Source of the DNA: Lysobacterales bacterium
GTDB taxonomy: Bacteria > Pseudomonadota > Gammaproteobacteria > Xanthomonadales > Xanthomonadaceae
NCBI GenBank assembly: GCA_015655035.1
Contig: JAATFS010000352.1
Span: 1-6,721 of the forward strand
DNA length: 6,721 bases
Direction of reading: 5' to 3'
A program made the position numbers and the translations under genes. This document shows positions 1-6,197 of this stretch, piece after piece. Positions within the stretch are counted from its first letter, which is position 1; each line of letters opens with the position of its first letter. The notes under the pieces are model-generated. The model saw only the letters and a program-made list of their open reading frames with translations, had not been told where the DNA came from and searched no databases.

Positions 1-492
1 ATCGCCGGCTTCATGCAATACGTGGCCGCGCAAGGACGCCAACCGCGCACCGAATTGCTCAGCGTCCGCCGCCAGCCGGCCGGCCCGGAACTGGCAGCGC
101 TGCTGGCGCTGCCCACGGCCGACGACGAGGTATTCCTGTTGCAGCGGCGACGCTGGATCGACCGCCGCGCCGTACTGCTGGAAACCAACGTGCTGCGCGC
201 ATCCTGGGCGCCCATGCTGCTCGATCACGACCTGGCCGGCTCATTGAGTGCGGTGCTGACAGGACTGGGCCTGCGCCAGACACGCAGCCAACTTTCGATG
301 TACCCGTCCAGCCTCGACACCGAGCAAGCCACGCTGCTGCAATCCACCACCGGCACCCCCTGTTTCCGCTTGCAACGCATCAGCTACGCCGCCGACGGCC
401 AGGCCGTGGAACTGGACATCGAATCCTGGCGGCACGATGCGCTGGAAGTGGTGGTGGAGGCACAGGCGCCGGACCTGCAATTGAAACCCTAG
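1..492 (+). CDS. GntR/HutC-family transcriptional regulator, C-terminal part (UTRA domain), 5' truncated
   Basis: The reading frame is open from base 1 to a TAG stop at 490-492, giving 163 visible residues. The ATG at 13 is internal, not the true start: the frame runs in from the left edge. The visible part matches the UTRA ligand-binding domain of HutC-type GntR regulators. It has a QGRQPRTE segment near visible residues 11-18, then FLLQRRRWID around 45-54, a stretch around 66-90 matching the family's pattern for the segment ending in 'slsavL', a PCFRLQRISY strand around 120-129 and an ELDIESWRHD strand around 137-146. HutC-type proteins are usually about 240 residues, so the N-terminal winged helix-turn-helix DNA-binding domain, roughly 80 residues, should lie just outside the window. 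In this family a small metabolite, often a sugar phosphate or amino acid derivative, binds UTRA and releases the protein from DNA. The effector cannot be read from this fragment. The gene converges on the secretion operon, so shared regulation is not implied. Family call is confident; the specific regulon is unknown. Confidence 0.85.
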   Translation: MAGFMQYVAAQGRQPRTELLSVRRQPAGPELAALLALPTADDEVFLLQRRRWIDRRAVLLETNVLRASWAPMLLDHDLAGSLSAVLTGLGLRQTRSQLSMYPSSLDTEQATLLQSTTGTPCFRLQRISYAADGQAVELDIESWRHDALEVVVEAQAPDLQLKP

Positions 493-565
493 CGCCGCCA
501 CGGCACCCGCCGGCTTTCAGGACGTTTCCTTGCCCCCCCCGCACGCGGCAGAAGGCCCAAGGCCG
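493..565. other. Convergent intergenic gap with weak hairpins and a C8 tract
   Basis: This 73-base gap separates the ends of the plus-strand regulator gene and the minus-strand glycosyltransferase-like gene. Visible elements are all short: GCCG-CCA-CGGC at 494-504, AGGA-CGTT-TCCT at 519-530, GGCC-CAA-GGCC at 554-564, and a run of eight C at 533-540. A ten-base perfect palindrome, CGTTATAACG at 564-573, spans the TAA stop of the minus-strand gene. None is followed by a U-rich tract, so there is no clear intrinsic terminator for either direction. Termination may be Rho-dependent or may rely on these short stems; that is inference. Confidence 0.5.
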
Positions 566-1414
566 TTATAACGCCGTAGCGTCGAACAGCGGCTGCTGCG
601 GATCCGGCGGTGGCAACTCGTCGTGCAGGCGCTGCAAGCGTTCGCGCTCGCCATGCAGCGGATCGTCCATCAGGAACGCCGCCAGCCGCGCATGCCACGC
701 GGGCCACCGAGTGGCCAACGCATCCATGTCGCCATCGCTCGGCCGACCTTCGTCATCGCTGGCGACGAATGCGGTTTCGCACAGCACGTTGCGCCAGCCC
801 AGACCCGCCATGCGCAACGACAGGTCGATCAACGCCGCATACCACGAACCATAGCTGTTGGCGTCCAGGCCACCAGCCTTGCGCCGCGCGCTGCCGCGCA
901 GCATCACCGCATGCGCGATCGCCGACGGCAATTCCGGATGCAAAAGCGGCATCGCCATGCACGCCGCCGCCAGCCGCGCAGGCTCGTCCGGCAGTGGATT
1001 GATCTCGCCCAGCCGTGGCCACGACACCGCCTCGCCGGCATTGCTCCACGGCGTGGCACTGGCGATCGCGGCATCGCGCGCGAAGCAGGCCTGCAACTGG
1101 TTCAGCCAACCCGGCAACGGACGTGCCCGCGCCGACAGCACCACCACGTCGGCATCGCCGCAGGCACGCAACATTTCATCGATATGCGCGGCCTCGCCGA
1201 GCATGCGCGGACGCCGGGTGTAATCGGCCTGCAAGCGCGTGCGCGCCAGCCAATGCTCCACCACCGCGATCCCGCGTGGGCCGGCCTGCGCATCATCGGC
1301 CAGCCACACCCGCGTGGCGGCGGGCGTGGCCGATTCGAGCGCGCCAAGGCAAGCATCCAGCGCCTGGTCGTCCACGCCGACCGGCAACAGCACGATCGGC
1401 AACGACCCGCTCAT
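566..1414 (-). CDS. Glycosyltransferase family 2-like protein, possibly catalytically degenerate, coupled to xpsD
   Basis: This encodes 282 residues with no obvious signal peptide or membrane segment, so it is probably cytoplasmic. The overall pattern follows GT-A-fold family 2 transferases: an N-terminal strand with PIVLLPVGVDD (residues 6-16), a LADDAQAG loop (38-45) like the usual nucleotide-binding 'DDxS' loop, a DADVVVLS strand followed by LPGWLNQLQ (100-108), then ATPWSNAGEAVSWP (120-133), matching the family's 'vtPlSNa..fSyP', then GLGWRNVLCETAFVAS (204-219) and FLMDDPL near 247-253. The expected NSDT/DxD acidic site before the LPGWL segment reads SARA here (94-97), the usual 'GYGEENDF' region reads YGSWYAALIDL (188-198), and the histidine normally following the 'vfV' strand is absent. 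Activity is therefore doubtful. The ATG overlaps the xpsD TGA as ATGA (1411-1414) and has no strong ribosome binding site, so translation likely depends on xpsD. The fold assignment rests on motif pattern only; the substrate is unknown and a role in secretion is inference. Confidence 0.75.
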   Translation of the reverse strand: MSGSLPIVLLPVGVDDQALDACLGALESATPAATRVWLADDAQAGPRGIAVVEHWLARTRLQADYTRRPRMLGEAAHIDEMLRACGDADVVVLSARARPLPGWLNQLQACFARDAAIASATPWSNAGEAVSWPRLGEINPLPDEPARLAAACMAMPLLHPELPSAIAHAVMLRGSARRKAGGLDANSYGSWYAALIDLSLRMAGLGWRNVLCETAFVASDDEGRPSDGDMDALATRWPAWHARLAAFLMDDPLHGERERLQRLHDELPPPDPQQPLFDATAL

Positions 1415-3675
1415 CGCGACTTCGGCGCGTCCAGTGGCTGCATCGCCTTGAATTTCTGGCCGTACTCGTCGGTCAGATTGCGCGCTTCCTGCGGGTTGCG
1501 CACGATCGACGGGGTGATCAGCACGATCACCTCGCGGCGATCGCTGTTGCGGCCCTTGGTGCCGAACAGCGCACCGACCACCGGCAGCTTGCTCAGGAAC
1601 GGCACGCCATTGCTGGTGTCGGAGGTACTGTCATCGATCAGGCCGGCCAGCATGATGGTGTCGCCGCTCTGCACCGCCGCCTCGGTCTTGACCCGGCGCG
1701 TATTGATATCGACGTTGCAGGCCGCGCTGTTGACGGAGGTGGAATCGGCCGATGTACACGCACTCGGACGTGCGCCGGGCGTGCTGACTTCCTGCACGAT
1801 ATCCAGGAACACCATGCCGTCCTTGGTCACGCGCGGGCGTACCTTCAGAATCACGCCGGTATCGATGTACTGCACGGTCGAATAGCTGCTGTCGCTGCCG
1901 ACGCTGGTATTGATCGAGGTCGAATTGATCGGGATCCGCGAACCGACGTTGAGCGTCGCCTCGGCGTTGTTGCGCACGAACACCGAAGGCGTCTGCAACA
2001 GCCGCAGATTGGTTACCTGGTCCAGCGCGCTGATCACCGCGGCCGCGTTCTTGCCAAGGAAGGTCCAGCCCAGGCCGGTCTCTCCCACGGTGCCTGCAAT
2101 GTCACCCCAGATCCGCCGGCCCACCGCACTCTCCAGCCCCGCGCCACCATTGGCGGTAGTGGCATTCACCGCGTTCTCGAAATACCAGTTCACCCCATAG
2201 CTCAACTGACCCGTCAGGGTGACTTCGGCCACCTGTGCCTCGATGTGCACCTGCATCGGCATCACGTCGAGCTTCTCGATGACGTCGCGGATCGAGCTCC
2301 AGGCCTGCGGGGTCGAACGCACCAGCAAGGTGTTGGTTTCTTCCACCGCCGACACCCCGACCTTGTCGCCTTCCACCTCCAGGGTGACGCTGCCATTGCC
2401 GGCGGTGCGCTGGGACAGCTGCAGGCTGCCGTTACCCAGTCCCCCGCTGCCACCACTACTGCCGCTGCTGGCGCCGGAAGACAGGCCGCTCCCCCCAATG
2501 TCGCCACCGGTAAGACCGCTGCTGCTGCCAAGATTACTGTCGCGATCGCCGCTGCCATTGCCACTGCCCAGCACACTGGCATCGGCACCCGGCGCCAGCG
2601 AGGTCGCGGAAGAACCCCGTCCGCCACCGGCGCCGAATACTTCGCCCAACCGATCGGCCAGGTCCTTGGCCTTGACGTATTTCAGCTCGTAGGAAAACAG
2701 CCGAGCGCCGCCGCCGGCATTGTCGATGCGTTCCAGCCACTCCTGGATCTGATCCAGGTAGCGGGCCTGCGGGGTGATCACCAGCACCGCGTTGGCGTTC
2801 TCCAACGGCATGAAGCGGAACATCCCGGCACTGGGCGTGTTGCTCTTGTCGCCAAACACTTTTTCCAGATCGGCGGCCACCCGTTCGGCCTTGCCCGACT
2901 GCAACGGGAATACCCCTACCGACATGCCCGACAACCAGTCCACATCGAACACCTGCACGGTCCGCAGATAGTTCTCCAACTCGGTGCGGGTACCGCCGAG
3001 GGTGATGACATTGCGCGATGGATCGATGCCGACGATCGCGTTCGGCCGCGCGTACGGCTCCAGCACCTTCTTCATCTCGCTGGCGGAAATGAACTTCAGC
3101 GGCACCACCCGCACCTCGAAGCCACGCGCGCTGGCCGGCGAGGCGGTGCTCGGCGATACCGTGCCCGCCAGCGCCTGATCGGCCGGCACGATGTTGTAGC
3201 GGCCTCCGGTATAGACCATCCGCGCATTGTTCCAGCCCAGCACCATCTCCAGCAGGTTCAGTGCCTGCGCTGGCGATACCGGCTTGGGCGTGGCCAGGGT
3301 CACCGTGCCCTGCACGCCCGGCGCGATCACGTAGTTCTGCCCGAGCATGTCACCGAGGATGGCCTTGACCACCGCCGGCACCGACTCGCCTTCGAAATTG
3401 AAGGTCGCGCTACCGCTTCCGGCCGAGCCGAGCGAGGGCGCCGGCGACGCCGCAGCGGACGAATTGATCACGGTGCCGCTGCCGCGCCGGATCACCGGCA
3501 CCGGCTTGCCCTCCGCTGGATCGGCGGCGGAGGCCGCAGTACCGGACTGGCTGTTGCCCGCCACGCCTACTTGCGGGTCGAGTTGCGCGTTGCGGCGCAC
3601 GTCCGGGGGTGGCGTGGTGGCGCAACCGGCCAGCAGGCCGATCAGCAGCGAAAAGGTAAAAAGGCGTGACGTCAT
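1411..3675 (-). CDS. gspD: T2SS outer-membrane secretin XpsD (GspD), lipoprotein type
   Basis: This 754-residue protein is the secretin that forms the outer-membrane channel for folded exoproteins. It starts with a lipoprotein signal: hydrophobic core at residues 5-14 and lipobox LAGC with the lipidated cysteine at 18. The +2 residue is Ala, not Asp, which favours the outer membrane. A Ser/Ala/Pro-rich linker (about 19-89) precedes N0 (about 91-165), N1 (about 186-245), N2 (about 252-320) and N3 (about 326-470). N3 is split by a Gly/Ser-rich stretch at 349-417. The secretin barrel domain covers about 475-725, with LLQTPSVFVRNNAEATLNVG at 559-578, VQYIDTGVILKVRPRV at 601-616, GDTIMLAGLIDD at 671-682 and LPVVGALFGTKG near 697-708. 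It ends with an EVIVLITPSIV strand and a short tail. Length is close to the XpsD of Xanthomonas. The ATG lies 9 bases after the xpsN stop and has a weak GAGTG Shine-Dalgarno. Two cysteines at 640 and 653 lie in a variable loop of the barrel domain. Confidence 0.97.
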   Translation of the reverse strand: MTSRLFTFSLLIGLLAGCATTPPPDVRRNAQLDPQVGVAGNSQSGTAASAADPAEGKPVPVIRRGSGTVINSSAAASPAPSLGSAGSGSATFNFEGESVPAVVKAILGDMLGQNYVIAPGVQGTVTLATPKPVSPAQALNLLEMVLGWNNARMVYTGGRYNIVPADQALAGTVSPSTASPASARGFEVRVVPLKFISASEMKKVLEPYARPNAIVGIDPSRNVITLGGTRTELENYLRTVQVFDVDWLSGMSVGVFPLQSGKAERVAADLEKVFGDKSNTPSAGMFRFMPLENANAVLVITPQARYLDQIQEWLERIDNAGGGARLFSYELKYVKAKDLADRLGEVFGAGGGRGSSATSLAPGADASVLGSGNGSGDRDSNLGSSSGLTGGDIGGSGLSSGASSGSSGGSGGLGNGSLQLSQRTAGNGSVTLEVEGDKVGVSAVEETNTLLVRSTPQAWSSIRDVIEKLDVMPMQVHIEAQVAEVTLTGQLSYGVNWYFENAVNATTANGGAGLESAVGRRIWGDIAGTVGETGLGWTFLGKNAAAVISALDQVTNLRLLQTPSVFVRNNAEATLNVGSRIPINSTSINTSVGSDSSYSTVQYIDTGVILKVRPRVTKDGMVFLDIVQEVSTPGARPSACTSADSTSVNSAACNVDINTRRVKTEAAVQSGDTIMLAGLIDDSTSDTSNGVPFLSKLPVVGALFGTKGRNSDRREVIVLITPSIVRNPQEARNLTDEYGQKFKAMQPLDAPKSR
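2425..2631 (-). repeat. Gly/Ser-rich low-complexity segment within the XpsD N3 domain
   Basis: Residues 349-417 of XpsD are dominated by Gly and Ser, with short recurring units such as GSGNGSG, GSSSGL, SSGASSGSSG and GSGG. The flanking sequence is ordinary N3: VKAKDLADRLGEVFG before it and LEVEGDKVGVSAVEETNTLL after it. The segment is therefore an expanded loop inside N3. Many secretins carry a disordered loop at this place; its length and composition vary between relatives. Confidence 0.85.
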
Positions 3676-3680
3676 GCATT

Positions 3681-3685
3681 CACTC
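3681..3685 (-). promoter_or_regulatory. Weak Shine-Dalgarno for xpsD, touching the xpsN stop codon
   Basis: GAGTG on the minus strand lies five bases before the xpsD ATG and shares its first base with the TAG stop of xpsN. It is a poor match to the consensus, which suggests that xpsD translation relies partly on ribosomes finishing xpsN. Confidence 0.45.
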
Positions 3686-4452
3686 TATGGTTTCTGAGCG
3701 GAAGAAGCACCGTTCTGGCGCTGTTGCTGTAACTGGCGACGCCGCGCTTCGATGCGTTCGCGGATCGCCGTCATCTGGTCTTCGGACGGTTTTGGCGTCG
3801 CATTCGCGCCCTCGCCGGACCCCGCTTGCGCGGGAGCGGCTTTGCCGCTGGGCGCTGCGGACGGGTTCGGTAGGGGGCTGCCCTCCGGGATCGACGTCGA
3901 GGGCGGCGGCGGCGCCGGGGGGGCCTGTCCGGGCCGCACACCGAGCACCGTGGGCGGCTGCCCGCCCTGGCCGCTGAAGACCTGCAATTCCAGCGTCTGC
4001 GTGCCGCCGGGCCCTTCCAGCGTGGCACTGCGTGGCTGCAACGCCAGCAAGCGCCAGCCCTCGACGCGGTCGCCGGACAAGCGCAGCCGCAACGATTGGC
4101 CTTGCTCGGTGGTGACCGTGGCCATCTGGAATTTCGGCGTCAGCAATACGCCGGTCAGGCGCAGCGCGGAGGCTGGCTTGGCATCGTCGTCGCTGGTGAG
4201 GAAGAACGGGTGCGGCTGGCGGTCTTCGGCGAATACCGGTTGCGCGGCGATCTCCGGGTACTGCGTCAGCGCCTGCAAGCGCTCGGGCGCAGGCGCGGGC
4301 AGCGCCGGCAGGCGCTGCGCCAGTTGCGGATCGTCGGGCAGCAGTTCCACCCGCCGGCCCAGCCCGAACACGGTCAATATCGCCGCCAACGCCGCCCAGC
4401 CGGCGAAGGCCGCCAGCAGCCACGTCCGCAAACCGATCGATTCAACCCGCAT
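3685..4452 (-). CDS. gspN: T2SS protein XpsN (GspN), inner-membrane connector of the GspC type
   Basis: This encodes 255 residues. The chosen ATG at 4450-4452 overlaps the end of xpsM by 11 bases and follows a good Shine-Dalgarno (GGAGGTG at 4457-4463); a longer frame upstream lies wholly inside xpsM and is rejected. The N-terminus is bitopic: a short cytoplasmic stretch, one membrane helix at about 11-31 (WLLAAFAGWAALAAILTVFG), then periplasm. Residues about 71-157 (QPVFAEDRQPHPFF, then LRLTGVLLTPKFQMATV) resemble the homology region of GspC proteins, which contacts the secretin N0 domain. A proline-rich linker (about 173-210) leads to a charged, Gln/Arg-rich helix at 224-246 that could form a coiled coil. 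No PDZ domain is present. In Xanthomonas, XpsN is known to associate with XpsL, XpsM and XpsD. The role as the inner-to-outer membrane link follows from that knowledge and from the lack of a separate gspC in this block. Confidence 0.9.
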   Translation of the reverse strand: MRVESIGLRTWLLAAFAGWAALAAILTVFGLGRRVELLPDDPQLAQRLPALPAPAPERLQALTQYPEIAAQPVFAEDRQPHPFFLTSDDDAKPASALRLTGVLLTPKFQMATVTTEQGQSLRLRLSGDRVEGWRLLALQPRSATLEGPGGTQTLELQVFSGQGGQPPTVLGVRPGQAPPAPPPPSTSIPEGSPLPNPSAAPSGKAAPAQAGSGEGANATPKPSEDQMTAIRERIEARRRQLQQQRQNGASSAQKP

Positions 4453-5086
4453 CGGGCACCTCCCCGGCAGCCGCCGAGTCGGACGCTGGCGGCGCGGCGT
4501 TGCTGCCCGGGCGCAGATAACCGGCCAGCTCGAATGCCACATCCAGGCCGCTGCCGCTCTCCTTGGGCGAAAGCTGGTAGCGCTGCGCCATCAGGTTGAC
4601 GTTGTTGATGAACAGGCGCGGCGCGCCGCTTTCCAGGCTGTGCAGCACCGACGCCAGCTCCGGCGTCCCGCACCGCAAACGGACCTGCACCGCCACCCGC
4701 ACGAAGCGACTCTTGCTGTCCGGCGGCAACGGCGAGCGATTGCTGATGGCACAGCTCCGATTGCCCGGGCTTGCCGCCAACACCGCACGCTCCAACCGCT
4801 GCACCAGACCGGCCGACGCCAGCTCGACCGAACTCTCCGGCAGGAATCCGGGCCGTTCATCCAGTAGCTGCCGTGCCTGGTTCAGCCGCGCGGTCACCTG
4901 CGGCGCCTGTTGCAGTTGCACGCGCACCCGCAGTTCACGCTCGCGCAGCGCCTGGATCTCGTCCTGCACCGCCATCAGCGGCCGCGTGAACCACGGATGC
5001 ACGCACACGAAATAGACCACCAGCAAGGCCAGCAGCAGCAGTCCCAACGCGGCCCAACGATCGCGCTCAGCGTTGCGGGGCGCCAT
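4442..5086 (-). CDS. gspM: T2SS inner-membrane platform protein XpsM (GspM)
   Basis: This encodes 214 residues, close to the length of Xanthomonas XpsM. It has a short cytoplasmic N-terminus (MAPRNAERDR), one membrane helix at about 11-29 (ALGLLLLALLVVYFVCV), a helical region rich in Glu, Arg and Gln at about 40-78 that likely forms a coiled coil, and a periplasmic alpha/beta domain at about 85-193 (FVRVAVQVRLRC, LHSLESGAPRLFINNVNLMA, VAFELAGYL). This is the pattern of the GspM 'subtype b' family. The tail (194-214) is Ala/Pro/Ser-rich. Two periplasmic cysteines (112, 139) could pair. The start at 5084-5086 is fixed by a strong AAGGAGG at 5093-5099, six bases upstream. It lies 20 bases inside xpsL, so the longer upstream frame is not needed. 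GspM binds and stabilises GspL in the assembly platform. Confidence 0.93.
   Translation of the reverse strand: MAPRNAERDRWAALGLLLLALLVVYFVCVHPWFTRPLMAVQDEIQALRERELRVRVQLQQAPQVTARLNQARQLLDERPGFLPESSVELASAGLVQRLERAVLAASPGNRSCAISNRSPLPPDSKSRFVRVAVQVRLRCGTPELASVLHSLESGAPRLFINNVNLMAQRYQLSPKESGSGLDVAFELAGYLRPGSNAAPPASDSAAAGEVPDAG
4457..4463 (-). promoter_or_regulatory. Shine-Dalgarno for xpsN
   Basis: GGAGGTG on the minus strand lies four bases before the ATG at 4450-4452, inside the 3' end of xpsM. It supports the 255-residue form of XpsN. Confidence 0.8.
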
Positions 5087-6197
5087 TGCCGGCCTCCTTC
5101 TTCCGCGTATCGGTGCTATCCAGCCGGGCGGTGATAGTGAAGCGATCCACGCCACGGCCGGCATCGCTTTGCAGCACACCGGTCAGCGATGGGGCGTGCC
5201 ACAGCGGCGCGCCTTCCAGCCGGCGCACCAGCGACGAAGCTTCGTTGCTCAGGCCGATCAGTTGCAGCTGCCCGCCTTCCATCGAGAATTTCTCCAGGTA
5301 ACTCCCGCTGGGCAGGCGCTTGCTCAATTCGTTCCATACCTCCAGCACGGTGGGCTGGGCGGCGCGCTGCTGTTCGAAGAAGGCCGCGCCTTGTACCAGA
5401 TCGACCAATTGCTGGCGCTCCGCGGCGACCAGGCGCGCGCGCCCGGCGCTGGCCTGGACCTGCGCACGCAGGGCCTCGGCCGCCTCGCGTCGATTGTCGA
5501 GCAAACGCCAGCCGGCAACGGCGACCAGGGCCAGGCCGGCGAGCGCCAGCAACAGGTTCCAGCGCCGCATCGGATCGCGATGGCGCAAGCGCTGCGAGGG
5601 CGGCAACAGGTTGACGCCCAGCGGCACGCCGCTCGCGTTGGCGACGTCGATGCCCGCCAGCGCACTCGACCACTCCGCCGCAACGCCGTTCGCGCCATCA
5701 ACCAACCGGCGCGGCACCACCAGCAGTTCCGCATCGATCTGGTCATCGTCGCGACGATGCAGCAGGCGCACGTCGAAATACACCTGCTCTGCCTGGAACG
5801 GCGTTTGCCGATCGATCTCGAAACGCGCCACGTCCTGCAACCGCGCAGCGGCGGCGGCGGGCAAACGCAACGGACGCCGCAGCGCGGCATCCTCCGGCAG
5901 CAGCCAGTGCCGTGGCAGCGCGTCTAGCGCAGTAGGCAGCAGGCGATGCAGATCCTCCGGGCGAACCGGCCAGGGCAGGTCCGCCACCGCATCGATGCTT
6001 TCATCGTGCTGACGCAACAGCCGCAGTTGGCCGGCCACGGGTTGCAACAGCAACCGCGACTGCGACAGACCCAGCTGCCACTGCCAGCGCGCCGGCAGCC
6101 AGGTCAGCAACGCTTGCTGCCACCAGCGCCAGAAACCGCCGGCTTCAGGCATGACGCGTACGCCAATCCGCTCCAGATTGTCCCGCCACGCGGTCAT
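5067..6197 (-). CDS. gspL: T2SS inner-membrane platform protein XpsL (GspL, PilM/PilN-like)
   Basis: This encodes 376 residues, near the usual XpsL length. The cytoplasmic half (1-210) carries the GspL-type actin-like fold, seen in FEIDRQTPFQAEQVYFDVRL (126-145), where the 'E.dr.tPF' stretch is shared with PilM/GspL proteins, and in VPLGVNLLPP (191-200). One membrane helix follows at about 213-232 (WNLLLALAGLALVAVAGWRL), then a helical stalk at about 235-280. A periplasmic PilN-like ferredoxin-type domain comes last, at about 284-360 (LEVWNELSKRLPSGSYLEKF, LQLIGLSNEASSLVRRLEGA). GspL recruits the ATPase GspE on the cytoplasmic side and binds GspM in the membrane. The ATG at 6195-6197 overlaps the xpsK TGA as ATGA, with AAGGAG at 6208-6213 upstream; a longer TTG start in the frame is inside xpsK and unlikely. 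Confidence 0.93.
   Translation of the reverse strand: MTAWRDNLERIGVRVMPEAGGFWRWWQQALLTWLPARWQWQLGLSQSRLLLQPVAGQLRLLRQHDESIDAVADLPWPVRPEDLHRLLPTALDALPRHWLLPEDAALRRPLRLPAAAAARLQDVARFEIDRQTPFQAEQVYFDVRLLHRRDDDQIDAELLVVPRRLVDGANGVAAEWSSALAGIDVANASGVPLGVNLLPPSQRLRHRDPMRRWNLLLALAGLALVAVAGWRLLDNRREAAEALRAQVQASAGRARLVAAERQQLVDLVQGAAFFEQQRAAQPTVLEVWNELSKRLPSGSYLEKFSMEGGQLQLIGLSNEASSLVRRLEGAPLWHAPSLTGVLQSDAGRGVDRFTITARLDSTDTRKKEAGNGAPQR
5093..5099 (-). promoter_or_regulatory. Shine-Dalgarno for xpsM
   Basis: AAGGAGG on the minus strand lies six bases before the ATG at 5084-5086. It lies inside the 3' end of xpsL and decides the xpsM start over the longer upstream frame. Confidence 0.85.

Noticed and set aside
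623..1885. Plus-strand open frame of 420 codons opposite the GT-like gene and the end of xpsD
   Set aside because: Rich in His, Arg and Gln with no domain pattern, crossing the junction of two real minus-strand genes. Explained by high GC.
1015..3669. Very long open frame on the plus strand opposite xpsD (884 codons)
   Set aside because: It lies almost wholly antisense to the well-supported secretin and runs on into the GT-like gene. Its composition is the His/Arg/Ala-rich pattern produced by GC-biased third positions on the opposite strand, with no recognisable domain. It is a shadow of xpsD.
4453..4542. Upstream extension of xpsN by 30 codons
   Set aside because: It lies inside xpsM, encodes an Arg-rich stretch that would precede the membrane helix, and has no Shine-Dalgarno as good as that of the chosen start.
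3752..4867. Plus-strand open frame of 371 codons opposite xpsN and xpsM
   Set aside because: Antisense to two supported T2SS genes and without family motifs.
5087..5179. Upstream extension of xpsM by 31 codons
   Set aside because: The internal ATG has a near-perfect AAGGAGG six bases upstream and gives the family's length and the normal short cytoplasmic N-terminus.
5073..5927. Plus-strand open frame of 284 codons opposite xpsL
   Set aside because: Its Gln/Arg/Ala-rich composition mirrors the codon bias of xpsL; no motif recognised.
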